Origin: Cloeon dipterum
Lineage: Eukaryota; Arthropoda; Insecta; Ephemeroptera; Baetidae
Direction of reading: 5' to 3'
Length of the DNA stretch: 64,000 nt
Assembly: GCF_949628265.1 (NCBI RefSeq)
Contig: NC_088786.1
Span: 28,541,681-28,605,680 of the forward strand
Below, in pieces: positions 36,401 to 48,995 of this stretch. The notes under the pieces were generated by a model. The model ran no database searches. It saw only the letters and a program-made list of their open reading frames with translations, and had not been told where the DNA came from. Numbering within the stretch: the first letter of the stretch is position 1; each line of letters opens with the position of its first letter. The position numbers and the translations under genes are program-made.

Positions 36401-36866
36401 TTTATTTGTTTCCTCACATCCCTGACCTCTTGATAAAATTGGAGATAAGAGACATTTTGGTCACAAACATTGTAATATATAGAGTCGTAAGTATCAAACA
36501 AGTGACTTGAACGAACGGATTTAGCTACGAAATATAAAGCAGCATGAGCGAAAAGCACGGTACACCAGGAAATATAAATTTTGAGACTCGGCACTAATTT
36601 TTAAAAGTAAACATTAACAAATACATGCTAAACACTCACAGCTAATGGAACATATTCCGAGCACAAATTTTTTAAATGCAAGAAGTTTGTTCAAGAAAAA
36701 CAATTATTTCAAAGTCATTGGGCGAGGCAGCACGAGTCGCTAGGGTCTCATTGAGTTGACCCGCTAGAGGTTAAAGTCATAACAAAGGCCAACAGTTTAT
36801 CTAATTTAGAAGTGCGCATCCGAAAAAGGGCCAGTCGTAAGCGAGGACGCTAGCCGCGAGAAAGCA
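33494..36866 (+). other. qvr 3' UTR and intergenic DNA
   Basis: No coding exon with family resemblance was seen in 3.4 kb. A CG-rich block near 35430-35930 includes a GC hairpin (ACGGGCCG at 35869-35876 against CGGCCCGT at 35900-35907). The qvr transcript end could not be fixed. Confidence 0.45.
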
Positions 36867-39800
36867 ATGCGGTTGCTAGCTGTTCTCTTCGCAGGTAAGC
36901 AGACATCTCAGACACCTTAACACCTTCGGCTACTCATCGATCTTGTTTACAGCGTCAGCCTTTGCGGCGGCTGGTTACGCTCAAAGTAAGTTCAAGTAAT
37001 GCTCAAGAATTATCGTATCCAGTTGGAATATATCCGGAAAATTTTAAATCCGAATGCAAGTTTAAAACTAGATATTGTTGTAATACTCATTTTGCACCAA
37101 GAATACGTAGTTGTGATTTAATTATTTATTTAATATTTATTTATTACGTAATCACACTGACGAAAATAATTAGGATAGAAAAAGTCTTTACAGTATAGTT
37201 GTGCAACTGTTAAAAATATGTTTTGCAAGTTGATTGCAAAGATATCAATAAATTTAGGATCAGTTACTTCTTCATTAGGGATAATTTTTAATGACCATAA
37301 AACTTCCTAAAACAGCTATTTTTGCTAGTCGTCAAGTAAACTGGACCAACGTGATTTTCTGTTAATGCTATGATTTTTACTTGATACTTTTATTGATATA
37401 TGAGTTTATTTCATATTCGTAGTTCCAAGTCGTGTTTTTCCTGCTGACTCTGAGTTACTTTACTCGTATTTGGGACACATAAGTGCCGGAACAACAGAAC
37501 CGCAAGAATTCCTCTCCCACTTCTCCATCAATGGCAAGCTGCGTGTGCAGACTCTTGTCGAAAAGGCCATATTTAAGGTCACTTTGATTATAATTTGAAC
37601 TCTAGAATATGAAATTAAATTTTTATGACAGTTGGAAGATGTATCGATCAGTGCTTTCAATGGTGAGGGTAACAAACACAAGCTGCCAAAGGGAGAGTGG
37701 ACATCTACACCGGCGCCTTCAGATGCCAATGCCATTTCCGTGCCATTTGTGGCCCTTTACGATAGTGGAAAGGTCGTGTACTTGCCTGCTTTTTATCAAC
37801 ACATTGATTTAAATCAATATTACAGATTACAACCTTGGAGTACGAAACAACTGATACAGTTTGGTCCAAAAATCTGAAAAGAGCAATTGCATCGCAATTT
37901 CAGATCGAGTTAAACCAATTTTCTTCCGATTTACCAAAAGAATTCATTTCTGACGAAGTAAATTAGAATTTCAAGGTTCAACATTCTTGACTTTAACGTT
38001 ATTTATGGTTTTTAAGCTGGGAATCTCAGGCGAGTGCAAAGTTGAAAATATTTTCACTCAAGGGGAAGAAACTGGTACGATATTACTGAGAAAATCGCAG
38101 GATGCCACACGCTGCAAAGGAAAAAAGTTCCTTTATGACAACCTCTCACGTACTAAGTGCAAGTCTGACGCTAAGGTAAATATTCTCTGTCTTTAATGCA
38201 ATAACATATCTGAACATTCTGTTAAAACAAAGAGCCCAATTTCTACGTCAACGGAAAGAACCTACGTCCTTCACGTTAAAGATGCTGGTGTCGAAATAAA
38301 AAAGATCAGGTCGAGGAGTGTCACTTCCTTTCAACCTCTATGGATCAAGGGAGAGTTGCAGTACATTTTTGTTAAGTAAGATGACACACATATGTGCAAC
38401 TTGATTTATATCATTTGACGTATACTATATTCTTTTATTTTATTTTGATATTGCTACCGAAAATAATATTTTTGTAATTTTGCAATATTTAAGAAACACA
38501 ACTTTGATACTTATAAATTATTAAGTGTATAGGTCTTATTGGTTTATGTTTAATTTTTTTCTTACTTGGCACATTGCAGCCAGACAATTGAAGAAAAAAG
38601 CGCGGGACCAATTTCAAACCCAATTGAAGTAGGAGACACCACACCATCTACTTTAGCATTCGAATTCCAGGAGTCTATATCTGGATCAGGACCAGACTTA
38701 ACCTTTGAAAGACATACTATGACGTCTGATATGCTAGTAAAACTGGTAAAAATTGAAAAAAAAAACAATTTTTCTCCAAAAGTTTTCTAAATAAAGTATC
38801 TATATAACAGGCTGAGAAAAGTCTGGTAAAAACAGCCGACCACCTAAACAAAGATCCGGAAGAGAATGTAGATAGCTTACACGACAAAAGCCCATTTCAC
38901 CTGCTGGCATTCATGCAACACCTTGACTACGATGGCCTTAAAAAGCTTAAAGACTTTGCTATGCTTGGTAATCTTTTGTTCCCCGTAAATGCAAATAATT
39001 TTACATGAAGTTTTCACAGGAACGAGCTACAAAGATGACAGCATTAAGCAGCTATTTGTGTCTTACCTATCAAAGGTGGGGACTCGCGCGTCAGTGCTGC
39101 TAATTCGAGATCTTGTGCTTGGACACGAACTGGACGACAAACAGACCATGAAGTTGTTAATTGACTTGCCATTTCATCTGAGATTTCCCAATGCCACTCT
39201 GCTGAAGGAGTTCAATGAATTCCTAAACCTGGATGCTAATCTTTTTGAAAACCATGAGATCCGGAAGACAGCAATACTTACATTCGCCTCAATGGTAGGC
39301 AAAGTGTGTCAGAGCGGTGTTTGTCCGCCAGCTATACTCGATGAATATGTCAAGATATTATATGATCGCCTTAGAGGTAATAAAACGATTAGATCCTCTA
39401 AATTATTCAGATTGAATTAGAATTTTGGTATAGACGCTACCGATTACGGGGATCAAATGATGTACGTGCAGGCGATGGGCAACGTCAGGATAGGTCCGGT
39501 AACCTCTTATTTGGAGCCAATAATCACTGGCAAACTTAACTTCAGTCGACAATTGCGGTATTTAGCCATCTGGGCGGCATCAGATGAGCTGATTGACGGA
39601 AACCCCGAAAAAGTGTGAAAAATACATCTTTTGCTATCTCTTAATTAAGAATATTGAAATTTACTAGGTGCGTGAAATCTTTTGGCCTATTCTGGCAAAC
39701 AGACAAAACGAGCTGGAGCTGCGCAGCGCAGCGCTGACGATGCTTCTGAGATCAGAACCCACAACTCAGCGTTTTATGAATATACTGTGGTTCATGGTGT

Positions 39801-42800
39801 CTGACCCCAGCCATCAACTGTACAAATTCTTCTACACTACACTATTTTCCTTTTCCAACACAAAGTTCCCATGCTACTCAAAACTGTGAGTAAAAACGTA
39901 TTCAAAGCAGATTGAAGGACGTATTTTTTCATAGAGCGGCGGCAGCACAACAGATTCAGAGAATGGCTCCAAAACCCCAACATCATGCTTCTGCTCTAAC
40001 AACTAGCAACGAAATAATAGACTTTGTTGATCCAGATTACGAAATTGGGCACATGTATCAACTGACTTTGATCGGAAGCGAGCGAAGCGACAATGCAGAT
40101 ATAACATACCTTCACGCAGATATGCACGTGCAGGGCCAGGTCTATAATTCCTACTCGGTAAACTTATCCATTTTATTTAATATATAAGCTGCTAACCTTA
40201 AAAAAAAAGATTTTTCTCAGGACAGAAGGTTCTAGTGAAATCGCTGCAAATAAAATTTTCAATACAGACCAAAGTGGCGAAACAGATATTGCAAAAGCTC
40301 TGCAAGCGCTCTTTGACAAAATCAAGGTGCGACGCCGTAAAGCCGACCCTCCCCACATTGAGATTATTATCAAAGTTCAGGGCCGCACAATCCTCAGCGT
40401 ATACATGAATGAGACTGATATTGGACGGTTTGCTTCTGGTGATGAAAATTGCATTGCTGGGAAATTCTAAAACTAATTTTGTCAATTAAGTTTTCGATAA
40501 ACTACGCACGTCAACCCCGCTGTCGCAGCACATTAACTACCAGACCCTGGAGCAAGCTGCCTTTTTTGAGTCAATCTTCCCCTCGGACATAGGCACAGCC
40601 ATTCTAATTGGAACAACCACTCTGCCTTTGATGGACATAAAGGGCAACCTCACCTACAACTTCAAACCGCCAGTAGTAGCCGTTAATGTCTCGCTCGACA
40701 CCAGGTATTAAAATCTGTCTAGCAATATTGCTTGGTTAATCTTGAGATAAATTACGATCTGTCAATTAAGATTTTACGTGCGACGAGGATTTGGTCTGCG
40801 CGTATTTAACCCAATAAGTGCACTATGGCATGGCGTACACCGTCCCAGTGTTCAGATACTGTCGATGCCATTGGACTTTGGTATCTCGTTTGATGTTGCA
40901 CAGAAGACATTTAAGGCGCGGCTCGGATGGACCAAGGGCAGGCATCTTTTCGATTGGATAAGTCACGGCCGCACCAGTGTCTACGCCGCTGGCTCAGCTA
41001 GTCACCTTAAGGATTCGCTGTCAATTTCATGCCCCAATTGCACTTATTTTACAAAAGTGCGCGACCTTGACAAACTTGATGAGAACAAGCAAATCGAATC
41101 CAACCTTTTCGACTCGGGAATCGACGCCCGTTTTTCCAGTTTTGACTGCGACAAGCGGCCCAACGACGCGGCACCTTTTGTCAAGTCATTATTTCTTCAG
41201 CGGTTTTCAAACTATGGGTATGCTACAAAATCCATTACTTATATAGCATGCCAATCTTTCTCTCTCTTTAGCACGCGCACACACCCTCTTAATTTTAAAG
41301 GAGTGAATTTTAAAGCAACTTATTTAAAAATCTCATGATATACATTTTTGTGAGAGGTAGTATATTGCATTGTTTCTAGATTTATTAAAAACGGAATCCA
41401 TCCGTTTATCAATGAAAATTTATTTGCTACATTTCCTAAGCTAGTTCCGGCGTCGAGGCTGGTGCCTTTCTTCAGAAGAAACGTTAACTTTTTTAACGTT
41501 TTTAACAACAAATCTTACAAAAAATAACACAATTTACGAAAACATTTATGATCTATACCTACTTCATGAAATGAGAAATAAACTTTATATGACAGTAAAC
41601 GATATCAATCCATGGAAATTTATTTTGAAGCACATAATATGATTATCGTGTTTTACAATAAATCTTAATTTTATATAACTAATTTTTTGTTTTCTAGATT
41701 TCCCGATGAATGGGGCAATTATCTGACAGTGATTGCTTTGCGATGGGAAATGTTGGCAGCGGTACAGCCCTTACTGAAGAGCTGTGGGCATAGATTCAGC
41801 TTGACGCCGAGCACTGACTCAAGCGGTGTGCAATTGGTCTTCAAAACCGAGAGTGTCAAGGAGCACAAACGACTTTACCGTATATTGCTCAGCATCATTG
41901 GAAATAGCAACCAACCAGAGAGGTCTTGGGATGCCAACCTTATAACCGAAGGCAACGAGCAGGAGACCAGATTAGGAGTCATGCTAAAAATTGTTGCCAG
42001 ATCCCCTAATAGAGAAGCCAAAGAGGAAGATCCTTCTGATGACGGTTCTCGAGTAATGAAAATGCTCCGGCGATTTGAGAATAAACAAAATTCAGAATCT
42101 ACATTTGTGGTACAAGCACTATCAAAATTCTTTAGTACATCCATTTGAATTTAATCATGATTACAGACGTGCATCAAAGCAGAGAACACGTACCCTGAGC
42201 GCGGCCCTGAGACATACTGGGACCAACTGGGACAACCGTTTGAATCGCGCCAGACGAAGCACCACATGGCGGTCGAGTTCCATTATTCAGACGACGGCAA
42301 GTGCCCCATGGGAAAGGAAGTGCCCCGTTTTGAAATCACAGCGACCACCGACCACCAAGGTCTCCAAGATGACATCTGGCCCTTCTCGACTTGCCTGGAA
42401 CAGCGCCAGAAGCAGCAATACCGCGATTCTAAGGGCAATCTCCTTTTCCCAGCTACCTTCGCCTGCGCAACATGCTCTTGGGCGCCGCGCCCAAGGAACG
42501 TCTCCATGACCTTTACCGCCAGAAACGTATATTATTTGTTTTATTTATCTTTGTCAACAATTAATGTGCTAAAAATAAAGAATTATAAGCATGGCAAAAA
42601 TTTCAACCGTCGGAGGTGAAATTCAGTTTTGTCTTAAATACTTATTTGGTTGACAGATTCCACATTTAGATGCACTGGGAGAAAGTCAGTTGGGAAAATT
42701 TATTACAAAAGAAGGCAACGATTACAGCATTGGAGTCGACATGGTGCACGCACTTGATGGTGAATCTGTAGCTTTCCAAATCAGGGCTTCAGAACTGGAG

Positions 42801-43767
42801 CCATTGAAAGTGCCGCTTCTCGTAAAGGGGGCCCCCTACATTATTTCAGAAAATCTAGCCAACTACCCTAGCGTGGACAACCTAAAGATGGCCATGGACC
42901 TAATTCGTGAGTAAAACATGATTCCCGCTTCTCAACAGTTATCACGATTTCTCTCTCAATAACTAGACCCGTGCCTTGTGGCTGGCGGCAAGGTGCTGAC
43001 CTTTGACAACTCAAGCCTCCCTTTTGAACCGCAACCTGATTTCACGCTAATATCTGCCGTTTGCACAGCAAACTCTCCGTTTGCTTTGTTCGCCAAAAAG
43101 ACAGAAGGCGCTGACGCTTTGGTATGTCATTTATTCTTATCAATTTTATCAATAATTTGACTTAATATGTTGGTAAATATTAGCTAATTACATAATTCAT
43201 TTTGGCTTGATGTACAGACTCTAAGAGTGTTTGTGGGTGAAATCGAGATCAATGTGGTACCGAGCGACGGCAAAAAGTCAATTGTGACTTACAACGAAGG
43301 CGTACAGGCAAAAGACTTGAAGGCGTTGGGAATAACGTGAGTTAAACCTTTTTATATATTAAATAAAATATTTTTTGTCAAATTCTCTGGAATATAGGAA
43401 TATGTGAAACAATTTTTCAGAATGTTTCATTTTTACCATACCATGTTATGTTCTTAGAACAACACCCAAGTCAATTTAGAGTAGAGATTAAAAAGTTAAT
43501 GGTCAATTAACTCTTGATGACAATAATTTTGTGTTTTACAGCGTAACCCAAAAAGAGAAGGGCAAGGTGGACATCCGGTATGAGGACTTCTACGTCCGTA
43601 ACACCGACATTAATTTGGGATTGCTGGTGCCCGAAGAATATGAGAAATACTACTGCGGAGTGTGCGGCGATAGTAACAAAGTACCTGAGTACACGCAAGC
43701 TCCAGGACCGCAAGGAAATAAAATCCCAGTGGAACAAATCGTCAATGCCTATACAATCCGCAACTAA
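36867..43767 (+). CDS. Vitellogenin-like large lipid transfer protein
   Basis: There are 22 exons: 36867-36894, 36953-36985, 37423-37577, 37632-37772, 37826-37957, 38017-38175, 38233-38375, 38580-38745, 38811-38967, 39020-39376, 39434-39612, 39668-39885, 39935-40157, 40210-40438, 40491-40704, 40771-41217, 41698-42106 (or 42109), 42167-42526, 42657-42906, 42967-43121, 43218-43336, 43542-43767. They encode 1499 residues. The signal peptide is MRLLAVLFAASAFAAAGYAQ. The lipoprotein N-terminal domain includes FSINGKLRVQTL, TVWSKNLKRAIASQFQ and a helical superhelix (residues about 370-640). The DUF1943 sheet domain includes FLRTEGSSE. A C-terminal von Willebrand D domain carries GGKVLTFDNSSLP and CGVCGD (about residue 1463). 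Such proteins carry lipid in haemolymph and into oocytes. It lacks the polyserine tract and an obvious RxxR cleavage site of typical insect vitellogenins, so a Vg-like paralogue fits best. The exon 40210 acceptor follows a run of A and is the least certain junction. Confidence 0.9.
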
Positions 43768-43865
43768 CGGGCAAAAAGCTACAATCTGTAGAAGGAAAAT
43801 TTATAGATGGGATCACTACATAACATTTAATGCTGTATATCTCAATCTCACACTTTATTGTAGTG

Positions 43866-43871
43866 AATAAA
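43866..43871 (+). terminator. Poly(A) signal AATAAA of the vitellogenin-like gene
   Basis: The hexamer lies 98 nt beyond the stop codon. Confidence 0.7.
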
Positions 43872-45517
43872 TTTTTCATGGCATTTTAGTTGATTTCTGT
43901 CAATTGATTTACCGTATGTACCTTTCCAATATTAACGTACGTTAAGCTATATAATCAATATCGAGTGTTTAACCTAGTTGTTGCTTCAACGAATCAATTA
44001 AAATTTGAGATATTTATTTTGTGCGATTTGCCGATTTTGAAATAAAGAAATAAAAAATTGTTGTTTCAGGAGTTAAACGGACATAAACTGGGTCATAATT
44101 ATATCTTTTTTCTATGCATTGTCTTCGATGAAGCCCCAAGTGCTTACCTTTATTAAAATAAAATGACACCGAAAGAAAAATCAATTTTTAAAAGAGCTAT
44201 ATAGGGCTAGGGAAAATTTCAGCGCTTTTGTTGTACTCAGTCAGCATCAGCATCAGCACTCCAGCAGTCGTATCCATTTGATTAAAGATTAAATTCATAA
44301 GAATACAACAATTAATTACGATACGCGTATAAAGAAAATTATAATTATTATTCAGATAATTCGCATAGTGCCTCAAGTCGTCTTTATAAAATTTTAATAT
44401 AAAAAATCTTAAGATCAAATTTTCATGGAACCCACACACAACCAAAATATAAACTTTTAGTAAGAAAAGTATATAATGGCATATTATATAAATAATACAT
44501 ATTTATGAACATGAGAAGAATTTGAAATCGTTTAAGTTGTTTAGCAGTCAAAAACAGTTCATTTTTTAAAAATTGAAGTCGTCAAGGAATGTTCCATTAA
44601 ATTCCCATAACGGACACGACAAAATTACGTAGTTATATACAATACAAATCAAGACGAGAAAAAGTGTAAATAACGTGCAGATGTACTTACTTTGAGTCGC
44701 ACCGGATGATCACTCTCATATTATTTATTTTGTCAGTCACATCAAAGTAGCTTTCTAAATTACATATATACCGCATTATTATAAAATAGATACATCATAT
44801 CGTACACATACAGCAACAGCAAGCACATTCATATTTACCTTGAGTCATGGGCCCACATCAAACACCATCACAAAAGTTCTGATAAACACCCTCTTTCTAC
44901 TTTTGTCAGTAAGATTTAAAGTTACGAGAGGGGTTGAAAGGAGTCGAGCAAAGCAAAAAGAACAGTAAGCGAGAAGCCTACGACCAGAGACACAATCCCC
45001 GGTCCCGGGTACTTTTAAATGCACCTCTTAGTAAAAACTAAACCCATTGGCGGAAGAGAACAGCTAGCGGCCAACCAGAACGTCGTATAACAACATAGGT
45101 GCAGCTGCAGCGCTTGTAGCTGAACTGTCGCGAGAATCTTGTAAATATTACCAGCTGGCTCTAAAGTCTAGCAAAGTTTGGAGTCGTTGAAATAAATGGC
45201 TAAAATAGAAAAGGATCTACTTTTGCAGTGGTAATAACCCTCAGTGATATTAGAGGAGTGAGGAGTTAGAATGTCTTAATTGCAACATTGAGCACAAAAG
45301 CAAGGTAAGATGTTAAAATAATATCTCTGTGCTCTGCGGTGCTCTGCTTGAAAATTCTGAGGGAAGGGATTTTTATTGAAGGTACAAATTAGTTACGCAA
45401 GAGATCGGCTTGCTTAATTTTGTCTATATGCAAGTGAACTAATATTAATGATCAAAGTACTATCGTTTTGCTATATGTAGTTGTATAACAATATGTATAT
45501 TTTGCTCATTTGTTTAG
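43872..45517 (+). other. Intergenic DNA with probable RNF14 5' UTR exon
   Basis: The stretch is AT-rich and non-coding. A likely untranslated exon ends at 45304 (AAAGCAAG then gtaagatg), and its partner acceptor TTTGTTTAG ends at 45517, one base before the RNF14 ATG. The 5' limit of that exon is not visible, perhaps near 45080-45150. Confidence 0.5.
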
Positions 45518-45518
45518 C

Positions 45519-47946
45519 ATGAACGATTTGGAGCAACAACAGGATGAGCTCGAAGCCCTGACTAGCATTTACATGGAAGATGAGTTCCAGCTCAACAAAT
45601 CAAAGCCGGGTGGCGTCTTCTATGCCAACATCGAGCTACCTCCCAATTTCCAAGTCGTCTATCGTTTACTGAATAACAAATTTAAGTATCTAACCGCATC
45701 TAGCAGCACTCCAGGTAAAATATTTATTTATAAGTAGTTTTACAATGGCTACTCTCATAATTGGCAAATAAATAATGAAATTGAAATATCAATTTTTGAG
45801 CGACCCCTGTTCCTTTCTTGTTTGTTTGCCAACGTTGTTAATCATTATATCTAAACATAATTTTATAAATTAGGTAAACCCCATACAGTTTTCTTTTTAA
45901 ATATAATTAATCAATTGTTTATTTATATTTAAAGTATTGAAAGATTTATAATTTATTATATATAACACTATGTATAACTTCTTGTTACGTTATTATTTGT
46001 GCAGGAAACACAGAAGAAAATGTATCTCCTGAAGAAAATTTAAAGTTTGAATCGTTCCCTGTGAAGTACTTACCACCAATCGAACTTTCATTTGAGTTGC
46101 CTCAAAATTATCCATCCCAGCAAAAACCTGACTACATTTTGTCAAGCAAGTGGCTAACAAGGGGGCAGGTATGTCACTGAGAATATTCAAAAGATGTTTT
46201 AAATTACAAGATTATACATTTAACAGCTCAGTAAACTATGCACCCAACTGGATCAACTGTGGGAAGAGCAAGCTGGCTTGGAGATTCTCTACGTTTGGAC
46301 CCAGTTCCTGAAGGAGGAAGCACTGAAATTCCTGGAAATCACGTCCTCTCTCAACATCAGTCAAATCTACTCAAGACAGATCACAAATCTAGAGCAAAAA
46401 CGGCTGAAACAGCTCAAAATGAAGCAACCATACACAAAGCGGGAATGTCGGCCAAAAGGAGACGGAGGTCAGAAAAAGGAGGTGAAAAAACCAGATGAAC
46501 GGGCAGTCCTGGATCTGCACGAGTTCATCGTGGCTGCATTGCAGAAGTATGACGAGGAGAGAAATGATGCTGTATTTAAAAAGAGCAACCAAACTTGCAA
46601 TGTCTGCTTCACTTCTAAACTCGGGCAGGATTGCATCCGATTCGATAAATGCGGCCACATATTTTGCAAGGACTGCATCCGTGGCTACTTTGAAGTGCAA
46701 ATCAGGGATGGGCATGTGCAATCTCTAAAGTGCCTTGAGGACAAGTGCGACGTGGACGCCCTTCCGTCCCAGGTGATTTTCCTCTTGCGCTTCCTGCGCC
46801 CTTTCACACCTTTTCTCAGGTCAGACAGGTTTTAAGCGAGGAGACCTTCGCCAAGTATGATGCTGCCCTGCTGACTGCTACTCTGGACACAATGATGGAC
46901 ATCATGTACTGTCCGCGCAAATCATGCCAATACCCGGTCAGTGTGGAACAAGGCGAAAGTATGGGCCGGTGCCCTAGCTGTCAGTACGTCTTTTGCATCT
47001 ATTGCAAGATGACTTTCCACGGGATGGAGCCATGCCGGTTAAAATCGAGTAAGCAAAACTTTAGCATTATTATTTTCTAAACAAATTATTAGATGCAGTC
47101 AAAATTATACTTCTAATTAAGATGGAATGTGGGTTTCTATGAATTTAAGCCAATTAAAACTTTTTTAGAATATTTGAAGTGTGGTTCACATTTCACATGG
47201 CTAAAAAATGCAGGATTCCTGCGCATTTGGTGATTCAGTGACAATTGGAGGCTCAAAAAATTGCCCTAGGTCTTTATTTCAAATCCCCTGTTTTGAATTT
47301 GTGCGGCAAGTCTGTATATCTTCAAGCAGTGGATTTGCCGTTCATTAAAAAATGATTGCTGCAGATAATATTGGAAACATGACTCGCGTCACTATTTTTG
47401 AACAGGTTTAAGGTTTCTTTTCAAATCATTTTTCTGCATTAATGTGTAAAGTGCGTTCTCCAATTAATTGAATCTTTCCCAGATATTGGAATTGCGGAAA
47501 GAGACACTAATCTTTCTTTATATTCAGATGAGCAACAGAGACTGATCAAAGAGTACACAGAAGGAACTGCAGAAGAGAAGTTAGCATTGGAGAAGCGATT
47601 CGGCCGCAGACAGCTCCAGCGCCTTGTGGACAATGCCTTATCCGAAGAGTGGGTGAGCGGCAACAGTCAAAAGTGCCCGCACTGCAACGTCTCCATTGAG
47701 GTTGGCTACTCTCGCAAAGTTTTAGGGGTCTCGTTTAACAAAATTTCGTTACAGAAATCTTCTGGCTGCAACAAGATGACGTGCTGGCGTTGCAACTCGT
47801 ACTTCTGCTGGATCTGCCAGGCTGAGCTGAACCCACTTGCGCCGTACCGCCACTTTAACGACCGAAACTCGCGCTGCTTCAACCGCTTATTTGAGGGCAT
47901 CGCCAATGACGAGGACGAGTTCTTTGCCGATATAGATGACCTGTGA
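45519..47946 (+). CDS. Rnf14: RBR-type E3 ubiquitin ligase RNF14
   Basis: Exons: 45519-45714, 46005-46168, 46227-46772, 46820-47048, 47528-47700, 47755-47946. They encode 499 residues. The RWD domain (about 1-155) starts DLEQQQDELEALTSIYMEDEF. A basic linker follows. RING1 is CNVCFTSKLGQDCIRFDKCGHIFCKDC (from about residue 244). The IBR is YCPRKSC to CPSCQYVFCIYC. RING2 is CPHCNVSIEKSSGCNKMTCWRC, and its GCNKMTC contains the catalytic thioester cysteine region. The end, YRHFNDRNSRCFNRLF plus an acidic tail, is typical of RNF14. RNF14 ubiquitinates stalled translation factors with RNF25 and acts as a nuclear receptor cofactor in vertebrates (family knowledge). The intron 47701-47754 is 54 nt and stop-free in frame. 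The stop overlaps a donor-like CTGTGAGT, so a short extra 3' exon is possible. Confidence 0.96.
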
Positions 47947-48995
47947 GTACCACGCTAAGTAGCTAGTTCTGCCTTCTATACGAAATATGCAATCATCATA
48001 GTGCCCATGTAAAGAATCCATGATATTACGTTGTAAAACCAATCGGGAGTGGGTATTGCCAAAAAATTGAAACAAAATCATAGAGTGGCTATCGGTTTTT
48101 AACCAGTGGAATTATTGTAGATGTAGATAGTCACTATATGTGTGAAAACCTCCTCAAAAAACACAAAGATCACACACAGTTCTTACAATGGGTCTGTTAT
48201 TGGACTCACAAAGTGATTAAAATAAAACACAATGCATTTTATGTGGCAAAATGATCACTTATGATCCCGAGGTTTGAGTTTTTGCAGAGTTTATAATTAT
48301 GCAAAAAGGGGTTTCTTTTATCTATATTACTGTTTTCGTTTATTTACTTTCTTGCTGTTCCACTTATTTTTTTCTAATTTTGCGTTTGGTTCCCCTCGTC
48401 TCTGCAGTGTTTAAAATAAGGTGATGCAAAAATATGTAATTTCCAAAAAAAAAAATCCATAGAGGGAAGTTGTCATGGGTATAGTTTTGCCTGATGTTTA
48501 CCAAACTATTGTTAGTCAATTAGAGTGTTTAAACGGTTAAAAAATCATTAAGAGCAATAATTCTTCAAACGCGAATTGGCGTAATCTGCCACTTTCATTG
48601 GAGTGACAGCTTTTAAAACACATTCTATTTTCATATCTAACAAATTGGATTTTTCAACTCTTTTTATATAATTCCGTATCAGGTGTCGATTGAAAAAAGT
48701 ATATTGCTATTTTGATAATGTGATATTAATTTTAACATCACGCAATGTTTTAAAATTGGTGGGCACTCGTAGCACTAAATGACACGATGCATCCAAAATA
48801 TAAGATACAATTTTGCAACTGTTATCATGCGCGTGAAACACAAAAATTATGATAGCGTATCACTCTTCGACAACACTATTCGTGGGATGCTTGTTGAAAC
48901 TAAAAATAAAGCATGGTGGAATGAATAAAAGTTCAGTTTTATTTGCATAAAAATATCTTTTTCTGCGGGGATCGTGTGCAAAGGAGCGTGCACGC
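47947..48995. other. RNF14 3' flank to nAChR cluster
   Basis: About 1 kb of AT-rich non-coding DNA. An AATAAA at about 48906-48911 could terminate RNF14 transcripts. No coding frame is recognisable. Confidence 0.4.
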
